22,021 nt of DNA from an uncultured Sutterella sp. (GTDB lineage: Bacteria; Pseudomonadota; Gammaproteobacteria; Burkholderiales; Burkholderiaceae_F). The stretch covers positions 1-22,021 of the forward strand of contig CAAECY010000161.1 of assembly GCA_900754475.1 (NCBI GenBank), written 5' to 3'. The position numbers were made by a program, and so were the translations under genes. Position 1 is the first letter of the stretch. Each line of letters starts with the position of its first letter. This document shows positions 8,228-13,961 of the stretch, in pieces. The notes beneath the pieces were generated by a model, which was not told the DNA's origin, made no database searches, and saw only the letters and a list, made by a program, of their open reading frames with translations.

Positions 8228-8245
8228 GCGGCCCCGATCGGCCGC
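8228..8245 (-). repeat. Hairpin at the protease gene start
   Basis: GCGGCC (8228-8233) and GGCCGC (8240-8245) form a 6-bp GC-only stem around a 6-base loop, ending 8 bases before the ATG on the minus strand. It would sit inside the ribosome footprint. Confidence 0.4.
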
Positions 8246-8299
8246 AAGTGCGGTATTGTTCGAGCGTGGCAAAGGTCCGCATCGGGCCTTCGGACGGTG

Positions 8300-8314
8300 G
8301 GGTCATTATGACCC
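8300..8314. promoter_or_regulatory. Perfect palindrome in the bepA-like/moaC divergent promoter region
   Basis: GGGTCA-TTA-TGACCC is a perfect 15-base inverted repeat midway between two divergent genes. On the minus strand it contains CATAAT, a plausible -10 for the protease gene. A second short repeat, CGAGG-CCGCT-CCTCG, follows at 8314-8328, and TAAAAA (8331-8336) is a weak -10 for moaC. The regulator, if any, is unknown. Confidence 0.4.
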
Positions 8315-8361
8315 GAGGCCGCTCCTCGGATAAAAAACACGCAAGAAAGGCTAACCAAAAA

Positions 8362-8850
8362 ATGGGCGAACTCACACATTTCGACGCCAAGGGCGAAGCG
8401 CACATGGTCGACGTCGGGGCGAAAGCGGACACGCATCGCATCGCGGTTGCTGAAGGGACGATCCGCATGGCTCCCGAAACCTTCCGACTCGTGCGTTCGG
8501 GTACGGCGAAAAAGGGCGACGTCATCGGCATCGCCCGGATTGCGGCCATCATGGCCTCGAAGCGCACGTCGGATCTGATTCCGCTGTGTCACCCGATCGC
8601 GTTGACGCGCGTGACCGTCGACTTCGACCTCGACGACGCGGCGAGCACCGTCACGTGCCGCGCCCGCTGCGAGTGCCGCGGTCAGACGGGCGTTGAAATG
8701 GAAGCGCTCACGGCCGTTCAGGTCGGTCTTCTCACGATCTACGACATGCTGAAGGCGGTCGACCGCGGGATGACGATGACGAACATCGGTCTGCTGGAAA
8801 AGGCGGGCGGGAAGTCGGGCCACTGGCTGCGCGACGAAACGAACCCGTAA
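8362..8850 (+). CDS. moaC: Cyclic pyranopterin monophosphate synthase MoaC
   Basis: 162-residue cytoplasmic enzyme that turns 3',8-cyclo-7,8-dihydro-GTP, the MoaA product, into cyclic pyranopterin monophosphate in molybdenum cofactor synthesis. K51, D128 and K131 fall at exactly the positions of the catalytic residues of the E. coli enzyme, and the conserved DLIPLCHPI (71-79) and CRGQTGVEMEALTA (105-118) blocks are present. The start at ATG 8362 gives the usual MoaC N-terminus (LTHFDAKGEAHMVDV); an AAGG lies 12 bases upstream. Other moa genes are not in the window, so moaC stands alone here; its product implies that the organism makes molybdoenzymes. Confidence 0.98.
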   Translation: MGELTHFDAKGEAHMVDVGAKADTHRIAVAEGTIRMAPETFRLVRSGTAKKGDVIGIARIAAIMASKRTSDLIPLCHPIALTRVTVDFDLDDAASTVTCRARCECRGQTGVEMEALTAVQVGLLTIYDMLKAVDRGMTMTNIGLLEKAGGKSGHWLRDETNP

Positions 8851-8872
8851 GTCGTCGACGGCACACGCGAAA

Positions 8873-8899
8873 AAGGGCGCCCCGTTTCGGGGCGCCCTT
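8873..8899. terminator. Bidirectional terminator between moaC and the response regulator gene
   Basis: A 12-bp perfect stem AAGGGCGCCCCG/CGGGGCGCCCTT with a TTT loop. The T-tract is better on the minus strand (TTTTTCG, from A-run 8870-8874) than on the plus strand (TTCGTGATTG). Confidence 0.8.
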
Positions 8900-8931
8900 C
8901 GTGATTGTGCGGGGTGCGCGTGCGGGCGAAC

Positions 8932-9663
8932 TCAGAGACGCGCGCCCGGGCCGCGGCCCGAGAGCAGCCCGAGGCACTGCGCTTCGTAGACCGCTTCGCC
9001 GCGGGAGTGCACCTGGAGTTTGCGGTAGATCTTCTTGACGTGCGCCGTCACCGTATGGGTCGAAATCGAAAGGATCTGACCGACTTCGGCAAAGGACATG
9101 CCCTTCGCGAGGAGCGTGAGAATTTCGGTTTCGCGCGAGGAAAGGTCGCCCGTTTCGCCCGGCGTGCCGACTTTCTTCGGCGTGGCCCGAACGGTGCGGT
9201 TGTGCACCGCGCGCAGCACGCTGCGCGCCACCGTGGGCGAGACGGGCGAGCCGCCCCCCTGCAGGAGCCGCAGGCTCGTGGCGAAATCTTCCTGGTCGCC
9301 CTTGAGGAGGTAACCCATGGCGCCCGCCAGGATCGCGCGGATCACGATCGAATCCTGCGCGTGCGAGGTATAGACGAGCACGTCGAGGTCGGGCCAGAGC
9401 TTCTTCGCGCGGGCGATGACGGGCGTGACGTCCGCGTCGCCGAGCACCACGTCGGTGATGAGAAGATGCATCGGGGCGGTGCTCTGGGCGATCATGCGAT
9501 CGAGCCCCTCGCTCGTCGTGGCCGTGCCCGCGACGCAAAGACCGGGCATGCGTTGCAGCTGCTCGACGATGCGACCGACCTCCTCGGACGTGGTTTGGGT
9601 CACGAAGACGTTCACTTTCGGGGTTTCCGGAGCGGCGGGTTTCGGCGTGGAGACGGACTGCAT
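8932..9663 (-). CDS. Orphan LuxR/NarL-type response regulator with atypical receiver
   Basis: 243-residue DNA-binding regulator. A receiver-like domain spans about 16-135 and a LuxR helix-turn-helix about 173-238 (LSSRETEILTLLAKGMSFAE, then TVTAHVKKIYRKL). D71 (LLITDVVLGD), T99 (VYTS) and K121 (YLLKGD) occupy the phosphoacceptor, switch Thr and Lys positions. The acidic pair that binds Mg2+ after the first strand of normal receivers is replaced by T22-Q23 (VNVFVTQTT), so standard phosphorylation is doubtful. No histidine kinase is nearby. ATG at 9661-9663 has no Shine-Dalgarno. Targets are unknown; the neighbouring stress protein gene upstream on the same strand is separated by a terminator. 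Confidence 0.9.
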   Translation of the reverse strand: MQSVSTPKPAAPETPKVNVFVTQTTSEEVGRIVEQLQRMPGLCVAGTATTSEGLDRMIAQSTAPMHLLITDVVLGDADVTPVIARAKKLWPDLDVLVYTSHAQDSIVIRAILAGAMGYLLKGDQEDFATSLRLLQGGGSPVSPTVARSVLRAVHNRTVRATPKKVGTPGETGDLSSRETEILTLLAKGMSFAEVGQILSISTHTVTAHVKKIYRKLQVHSRGEAVYEAQCLGLLSGRGPGARL

Positions 9664-9735
9664 GGCGGCGTAAGGAGGGAGGGCAAGCCGCGAACGCGCC
9701 TGGTGCGGGTTCGAAGCGACGAGATAAACGCGGTA

Positions 9736-9744
9736 ATCTTAGCA
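9736..9744 (-). promoter_or_regulatory. Extended -10 promoter candidate for the response regulator gene
   Basis: TGCTAAGAT on the minus strand has the TGn extension plus TAAGAT, 72 bases before the ATG. The identical nine bases occur before the small unknown gene at 12446-12453. Confidence 0.45.
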
Positions 9745-9784
9745 CGGGCCCTCGGAGCGCTTGAACCGCAAGGGCGGAGCCGAC

Positions 9785-9814
9785 GAAAAACGCGCGTCGC
9801 GGGGACGCGCGTTT
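9785..9814 (-). terminator. Terminator of the tandem stress protein gene
   Basis: AAACGCGCGTC (9788-9798) pairs with GACGCGCGTTT (9804-9814), an 11-bp stem with a 5-base loop; the minus-strand tail is TTTTTCG. A second hairpin with GTCCGG/CCGGAC arms lies at 9821-9843, nearer the gene. Confidence 0.75.
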
Positions 9815-9874
9815 CGTTCGGTCCGGACCTCAAAGGCCCGGACGGCGCGATCGGGCGTTAGCCCCGGGCGCGTA

Positions 9875-10774
9875 TCAGGCCTGACGGATGATCAGAAGCG
9901 GCACGCCGCCCAACGCGGCGATGCGCGTGGCGGTCGAACCCATCACGGCGGACTTGAAGCGGCCGTAGCCGTGCGAGCCCATGACGATCAGGTCGAGCTT
10001 GCGCTTCTTCGCAAAGGCGGCGATTTCGTCGCCCGGATTGCCGACGAGGCACACTTCGTGCGGACGGACGGCGGCCTTCGAGAAGAGCGGACGCAGCGGA
10101 TCGATCGCTTCGTTGAATTCTTCTTTCTGCAGCTCGAGCACTTCCTCTTCGGAGAGCGCCGGCAGAGCCATCCCGGCCATGTCGGGCATGACGGCGCCCG
10201 CGTAGTCGCTCACCACGTTGATGAGGTAGAACTGCGCGCCGGTGCCGAAGAGCGAAATGTGACGCAGGGCGTAGCGCACGGCCGCGCGACCGTACTTCGA
10301 GCCGTCGACGGCGATGCCGACCTTGAGCGCGTCGGTTTGCGTCGGCACTTTGTCGCGCAAAACGAGCATCGGGCACTTCGACTGGGCGAGAACGCCGTTC
10401 GAGACCGAGCCGAAGAAGAGTCCTTTGATCGCGCTCTGGCCGCGCGAACCCATGACGATCAGATCGGCGCCGACCTTTTCGGCCGTCTTGGAGATGCTTT
10501 CGGCGGGCTCGCCGATGACGAAGGTTTCGTTGGCGGTGAAGCCGACTTTCTGAAGCACCCGGCGAGCGGGTTCGAACACCTTTTCGGCTTCGTCTTCGTA
10601 GTAGCGCGTGAGCGCGTCCTGGCCGACGAGACGGCAGGCGCGGGCGGGAAGCGGAAGCTGAACGTTCAGAAGTTCGATGGTAGGATTGCTGCCGAGCAGC
10701 GTCGTACGACCGGCAATGAACTCCAGACTGTTCATCGAGTTGGTGCTGCCGTCAACGGGAACGAGAATACGCAT
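9875..10774 (-). CDS. Tandem-domain universal stress protein
   Basis: 299-residue cytoplasmic protein made of two UspA domains, about 1-140 and 148-299. Both carry the ATP-binding pattern G-x2-G-x9-G-S: GSRG...GS in the first half (near 109-124) and GSHG...GS in the second (near 268-283), and each ends with a strand of PMLVL/PLLII type. This is the UspE-like, ATP-binding class, linked in other bacteria to stress survival and dormancy; the partner here is unknown. The start at ATG 10772-10774 is fixed by a strong AGGAGG 5 bases upstream. The upstream region is long and AT-rich. It is transcribed alone, divergently from tcdA. Confidence 0.95.
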   Translation of the reverse strand: MRILVPVDGSTNSMNSLEFIAGRTTLLGSNPTIELLNVQLPLPARACRLVGQDALTRYYEDEAEKVFEPARRVLQKVGFTANETFVIGEPAESISKTAEKVGADLIVMGSRGQSAIKGLFFGSVSNGVLAQSKCPMLVLRDKVPTQTDALKVGIAVDGSKYGRAAVRYALRHISLFGTGAQFYLINVVSDYAGAVMPDMAGMALPALSEEEVLELQKEEFNEAIDPLRPLFSKAAVRPHEVCLVGNPGDEIAAFAKKRKLDLIVMGSHGYGRFKSAVMGSTATRIAALGGVPLLIIRQA

Positions 10775-11085
10775 AGAACCTCCTGGTGGCGAGCTTCGTC
10801 CGCATCCGGCATCCGAAGCCCGCGGTGGTCGTGTCGGAGAAGGAATCTTCCGACTTCGTACGTTCTACTTTAACGACTTTCGTGCAACTCGGAATTCGGG
10901 TTTCCACCTTGAGCCGGGTGAAAACACAAAAACGAAAATGCTGTTTGAGTAAGAGCAAACTTCAAAAGCAGCTTTCCGAACTTTTTGAAAAACGACGCGG
11001 GCGACGACGAAAAGTGCGAAACGAAAAATTCGATTTCGATCGGTGACGATGCCGATTTCGAAAAACACACTTTGGGAAACACTGA
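10775..11085. other. AT-rich divergent intergenic region, usp to tcdA
   Basis: 311 bases without a gene. G+C falls to 21 of 60 in 10921-10980 and about 43-45% in the next two 60-base blocks, well below the coding sequence around it. It holds a tandem 7-mer GCATCCG (10802-10815), a hairpin GTCGGA/TCCGAC (10833-10854) in the likely usp leader, and an imperfect repeat with ATCGG/CCGAT arms near 11037-11058 upstream of tcdA. I found no canonical -35/-10 pair with correct spacing for either gene. Confidence 0.6.
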
Positions 11086-11883
11086 ATGAGCATTACGATG
11101 GATCCCCGCCGCATGGGCGGCGTGGCACGACTTTACGGCGAAAACGAAGCCGAGCGCCTGGCTCGACTGCATGTCGTTGTGGTGGGCCTCGGGGGCGTGG
11201 GCAGTTGGTGCGCCGAAGCGCTGGTTCGAACCGGAATCGGACGTCTGACACTCGTCGACGGCGACACCGTGGCGCTCTCGAACACGAATCGACAGTTGCC
11301 CGCGCTGGACGGCAACTACGAAAAACCGAAGGCCGAAGTTTTGGCGGAGCGCTTCCGTCACATCAATCCCGAGTGCGTCGTCGAAACGAGAATCGCGTTC
11401 GTGAGCGAAGAAAACGCGGCGGAGATTCTTCCCGAAGACGCCGACTGGGTGATCGATTGCATCGACGACCTCGCGGGGAAAACGGCGCTCGTGGGTACGG
11501 CCGCGAAGGCGGGCCTGCGCGTGGTGAGTTCGGGGGGCGCGGGCGGGAAGCGCGATCCGGGCCGCATTCGCGTCGACGACCTCGCGCGCGCCAAGGGCGA
11601 TCCGCTCGTTGCGAAACTGCGCACGAACCTGCGCCGTCAATACGGTTTCCCCGCGGGGAGCGCCTCCGGGAAGTCGAAGCCCTTCGGCATTCCGTGCGTC
11701 TACAGCGACGAGCCCCTTCGTCAGCCCGCCGCCGAGAGCGTGGCCGCCATCGGTGCGGCTCCGGGGACGCGCATCGGCTTCGGCTCGGGCGTCGTCGTGA
11801 CGGGTTCGGTCGGGCTGCGTTTGGCCTCGCTCGTCGTCAACGCGACGGTCGAAGCTACGCCCGACGAAGAATCGGCCCGATAA
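11086..11883 (+). CDS. tcdA: tRNA threonylcarbamoyladenosine dehydratase TcdA (CsdL)
   Basis: 265-residue E1-like enzyme of the ThiF/MoeB superfamily that uses ATP to cyclise t6A37 of ANN-decoding tRNAs to ct6A. The nucleotide-binding GLGGVGS is at 34-40, LVDGD with the conserved Asp at 56-60, NTNRQ at 66-70, and SGGAGGKRDP at 149-158; these match E. coli TcdA closely, including the ARLYGE motif at the N-terminus, and the length (268 in E. coli) agrees. MoeB and ThiF are less likely because their zinc CxxC pairs are absent. The ATG at 11086 is preceded by GGGAAAC but no clear Shine-Dalgarno. The cysteine desulfurase partner (CsdA/CsdE) is not in this window. Confidence 0.95.
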   Translation: MSITMDPRRMGGVARLYGENEAERLARLHVVVVGLGGVGSWCAEALVRTGIGRLTLVDGDTVALSNTNRQLPALDGNYEKPKAEVLAERFRHINPECVVETRIAFVSEENAAEILPEDADWVIDCIDDLAGKTALVGTAAKAGLRVVSSGGAGGKRDPGRIRVDDLARAKGDPLVAKLRTNLRRQYGFPAGSASGKSKPFGIPCVYSDEPLRQPAAESVAAIGAAPGTRIGFGSGVVVTGSVGLRLASLVVNATVEATPDEESAR

Positions 11884-11929
11884 GCGGAATTCCCGTCCGA
11901 ACGGAAGCGTGAGCGCCCGCGTGCCCGTC

Positions 11930-11935
11930 TAAAAT
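11930..11935 (+). promoter_or_regulatory. -10 candidate for the single-domain usp gene
   Basis: TAAAAT 48 bases before the ATG, in the 99-base gap after tcdA. No good -35 at the right spacing. Confidence 0.35.
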
Positions 11936-11982
11936 GGGGGAACGCGGGTGCGGCCCGCACATCAAGAAGAAAAGGAAGCATC

Positions 11983-12417
11983 ATGTATCAGCGCATTCTC
12001 GTGCCGACCGACGGGTCGGAGCGCTCGTTGCGGGCGGTTGAAGGTGCGGCGAAGTTCGCCAAGCCGTTCGGGGCCGAAGTGGTCGTCATGACGGTGATCG
12101 AACCCTACTCCTACACGAACCTCGCCGAGTATCGTCCCGAGTCGATCGAACAGTACGACGAGCGTGTCACGGCCGAGGCCGAAGAACGCCTCGCCGAAGC
12201 CGAAAAGGTGGTGAAGAGCCTCGACGTCCCCGTTCGTACGTCGATGGTGAAGAGCTTCTCGCCCGCCGAGGCGATCATCGAAGCGGTCGATCGCGAAGAG
12301 TGCGACCTCGTCGTCATGGCGAGCCACGGTCGCAAGGGGATCGCCGCCGTGCTCCTCGGTTCGGAAACCCAGAAGGTGCTCACGCACTGCCGTATTCCGG
12401 TGCTCGTTTATCGATAA
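11983..12417 (+). CDS. Single-domain universal stress protein
   Basis: 144-residue UspA-fold protein. The N-terminus is MYQRILVPTDGSERS and the ATP-binding loop reads ASHGRKGIAAVLLGSET near 122-138, with Ala in place of the usual first Gly but the second Gly and GS intact, so nucleotide binding is likely. Length is that of a one-domain Usp that forms homodimers. An AAGGAAG Shine-Dalgarno precedes ATG 11983. It is the second Usp gene within 2 kb, on the far side of tcdA from the tandem Usp and in opposite orientation; the sequences differ enough that this is not a recent duplication. Its specific stress signal is not evident. Confidence 0.95.
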   Translation: MYQRILVPTDGSERSLRAVEGAAKFAKPFGAEVVVMTVIEPYSYTNLAEYRPESIEQYDERVTAEAEERLAEAEKVVKSLDVPVRTSMVKSFSPAEAIIEAVDREECDLVVMASHGRKGIAAVLLGSETQKVLTHCRIPVLVYR

Positions 12418-12424
12418 ACGCCTT

Positions 12425-12460
12425 TGCGGGGGATCCGCGGCATTTGCTAAGATCCCCGCA
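12425..12460 (+). terminator. Hairpin after the usp gene overlapping the next promoter
   Basis: TGCGGGGGATC (12425-12435) pairs with GATCCCCGCA (12451-12460) with one bulged G and a 15-base loop, 7 bases past the stop. There is no T-tract. The 3' arm overlaps the TGCTAAGAT of the next gene's promoter candidate. Confidence 0.4.
12446..12453 (+). promoter_or_regulatory. Extended -10 promoter candidate for the small unknown gene
   Basis: TTTGCTAAGAT contains the TGn extension and TAAGAT at 12448-12453. It lies 91 bases before the ATG, leaving a structured leader of about 85 bases. Confidence 0.4.
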
Positions 12461-12468
12461 CCGACGGT

Positions 12469-12491
12469 CGCACCCGCCTGAAGGCGGTGCG
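12469..12491 (+). repeat. Leader hairpin
   Basis: CGCACCCGCC and GGCGGTGCG pair over nine base pairs with one bulged C and a TGAA tetraloop. No T-tract follows, so it is leader structure rather than a terminator. Confidence 0.5.
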
Positions 12492-12515
12492 GCCGCACAA
12501 CCGATGAATTCAGAC

Positions 12516-12531
12516 GGAGCCCGCGGGCTCC
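12516..12531 (+). repeat. Palindrome next to the ribosome-binding site
   Basis: GGAGCCCGCGGGCTCC is a perfect 16-base palindrome. As RNA it gives a 6-bp stem with a CGCG loop that ends directly before the GGAG Shine-Dalgarno (12533-12536) of the following gene; its own first GGAG can compete as a decoy ribosome site. Confidence 0.45.
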
Positions 12532-12544
12532 CGGAGAACTCGAC

Positions 12545-12931
12545 ATGGCTGAACAGGACAATCTCGAAGACGGCGCCCGCATGGACGCCGCGAACCTTTA
12601 CACCGAAACGGTCGTCACGGACCGCAAGGTCGGTACGATCCGCGTTCTCGCGCCGATCACGGCCGACGGCAATCCCGACACGACCCGCCCGGCGCTCTTT
12701 CTCGGCGAAGCGCAGATCATGACGCAGATGGGCCCGCTGCCGATTTCCTTTGAAATCCCGGTCGCCACCCTTTCCGAAGCCGTCGAACACTACGGCGAAG
12801 CCGCCGCCAAGGGGATCGAACAGACGATGGAACGCCTGCGCGCCCTGCGCCGCGAAGCGGCCTCCCAGATCGTCACGCCCGACATGCCCGGCTTCCAGGC
12901 TCCGCCGAGCGGCGGCATCGCGATGCCGTAA
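12545..12931 (+). CDS. Small acidic protein of unknown function
   Basis: 128 residues, no signal peptide, no membrane segment. The N-terminal third is acidic, the middle (about 25-75) alternates short beta-like stretches (VGTIRVLAPITADG, PALFLGEAQIMTQMG), residues 76-108 look like an amphipathic, possibly coiled helix (LSEAVEHYGEAAAKGIEQTMERLRALRREAA), and the tail is flexible and Gly/Pro-rich, ending PPSGGIAMP. I do not recognise a named domain; I have a memory of similar uncharacterised cytoplasmic proteins in Betaproteobacteria, which I cannot check. Codon use and GC match its neighbours, and GGAG lies 9 bases before ATG 12545, so it is a real gene. It is bounded by a leader with hairpins and a strong terminator, hence monocistronic. 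Confidence 0.85.
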   Translation: MAEQDNLEDGARMDAANLYTETVVTDRKVGTIRVLAPITADGNPDTTRPALFLGEAQIMTQMGPLPISFEIPVATLSEAVEHYGEAAAKGIEQTMERLRALRREAASQIVTPDMPGFQAPPSGGIAMP

Positions 12932-12980
12932 TTTCGGAGTTGCCGAAATCGTTCGCGGGGCTCGGGCCCGGCGAACCCCT

Positions 12981-13030
12981 CGAGGCCGAAGCGGCGGACC
13001 CGCGTGTCCGACGGTCGGCCTCGTTTGTTT
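12981..13030 (+). terminator. Terminator of the small unknown gene
   Basis: CGAGGCCGA (12981-12989) pairs with TCGGCCTCG (13015-13023), and an inner CGGAC/GTCCG stem stacks within; TTTGTTT follows at 13024-13030. Confidence 0.75.
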
Positions 13031-13128
13031 GGGGGCGCTTGCGGGGGAGTCCGAAGCGCCCGCCGTTTGCGGCCTCGCGTGCCGCCAACCGAGGAGAAGG
13101 CGCCGCTTTGCGCGCGCCGTGAAGATTT

Positions 13129-13797
13129 ATGGACAACCGTCTCTTCGACCGAGCCGCTCTCTCGAAGGCCGAGACCAAACTGCTGCGCGACGGGCGCATC
13201 GCCAATGCCGTCGTGACGCGCGTGACGATCGACGGCGCGCGTTGGACCGTGAAAGACTTCGCCGCCCGTCCCTGGTACGTGCGCTGGACGGTCGCGCCCG
13301 TCCTGCTTCGGCACGAACTCTCGATTCTGAAGCGCCTCTCGGGGGTCGACGGCATTGCGGCCCGGGCCTTTCGCATCGACCGCAACGCCATTGCGGTCGA
13401 GTACATGGAAGGGGACTCCATGGGGCAGGTGCCGCGCGAGCGGATCACGCCCGAATTTCTCCGCGCTTTCGAAGCGCTCCTTGACGCGGTGCACGCGCGC
13501 GGCGTCGTGCATCTCGACGCGCGCGGCACGGGCAACGTGATGATTCGCCCCGACGGCACGCCGGGGCTCATCGACTTTCAGGCGTCGCTTACGACCGGTT
13601 GGATGCCGGGGTGTTTGCGCCGGCTTCTGGAAGACATCGACCGCTCGGGGGCGCTCAAGAAGTGGGCGGCCTACCGGCCCGACGCGATGGGTGAAGAGCG
13701 CGTGCGCGAACTCGAACGCATCAACCGTCTGCGCCGCTTCTGGGTGTTCCGCGGGTATTTCGGTCTCAAGAAAAACCACGCCGCCAAGCGCCGCTGA
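13129..13797 (+). CDS. RIO1/LPS-kinase-like protein kinase-fold protein
   Basis: 222-residue protein with a compact kinase fold. Candidate ATP-contacting Lys is K42 (WTVKDF), the catalytic loop is H128-L-D130 with N136 (HLDARGTGN), and the metal-binding DFG position reads D149-F-Q151 (LIDFQAS). No glycine-rich loop of eukaryotic type is visible, as in RIO and Kdo/heptose kinases (KdkA, WaaP). The N-lobe is short and the C-terminal tail is strongly basic (KKNHAAKRR). Whether it phosphorylates protein or lipopolysaccharide core cannot be told; cytoplasmic location is likely since there is no signal or membrane segment. A TGA at 13120-13122 in frame forces the start to ATG 13129 or later; there is no good Shine-Dalgarno. 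It stands alone between two terminators. Confidence 0.85.
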   Translation: MDNRLFDRAALSKAETKLLRDGRIANAVVTRVTIDGARWTVKDFAARPWYVRWTVAPVLLRHELSILKRLSGVDGIAARAFRIDRNAIAVEYMEGDSMGQVPRERITPEFLRAFEALLDAVHARGVVHLDARGTGNVMIRPDGTPGLIDFQASLTTGWMPGCLRRLLEDIDRSGALKKWAAYRPDAMGEERVRELERINRLRRFWVFRGYFGLKKNHAAKRR

Positions 13798-13817
13798 GCG
13801 CTCCCGCGGCACCAACG

Positions 13818-13856
13818 GGCGCGACCTTTTCGCGGCGACCGTCGCGCCTTGTTTTC
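13818..13856 (+). terminator. Terminator of the kinase-like gene
   Basis: GGCGCGAC (13818-13825) pairs with GTCGCGCC (13841-13848) around a 15-base loop, followed by TTGTTTTC. Confidence 0.7.
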
Positions 13857-13893
13857 TCAGGCTTTTTCGATCGGAAAACCACGAATTTTCTAG

Positions 13894-13899
13894 TAAAAT
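13894..13899 (+). promoter_or_regulatory. -10 candidate for ettA
   Basis: TAAAAT 62 bases before the ettA ATG, in a locally AT-rich stretch (13861-13912). No good -35 is seen. Confidence 0.35.
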
Positions 13900-13961
13900 C
13901 CGATTTTTCGTTAAGCCGCATCGGCTCCCGGATTCCCGGGGGCGCATTCCAGTTTGAGGTT

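Noticed and set aside
8220..8567. N-terminal extension of the M48 protease by up to 116 residues.
   Set aside because: The extension is antisense to moaC and its promoter region, and a clean signal peptide begins at ATG 8217-8219.
6643..8823. Long minus-strand frame of 726 codons spanning the protease and moaC region.
   Set aside because: It is out of frame with both the M48 protease and moaC, and its Arg-rich product lacks any domain.
10940..10975. Hairpin with GCTG/CAGC and TTTG/CAAA arms as a small-RNA terminator.
   Set aside because: The stems are four base pairs each, separated by a large asymmetric bulge, and no T-tract follows.
11884..11915. Hairpin TTCCCGT/ACGGAA after tcdA as a terminator.
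   Set aside because: The stem is imperfect and there is no T-run, so I could not support it.
9875..12417. Tandem usp, tcdA and single usp as a stress-response cassette or recent duplication.
   Set aside because: The genes are in different orientations with separate promoters and terminators, and the Usp sequences differ widely outside the ATP motif.
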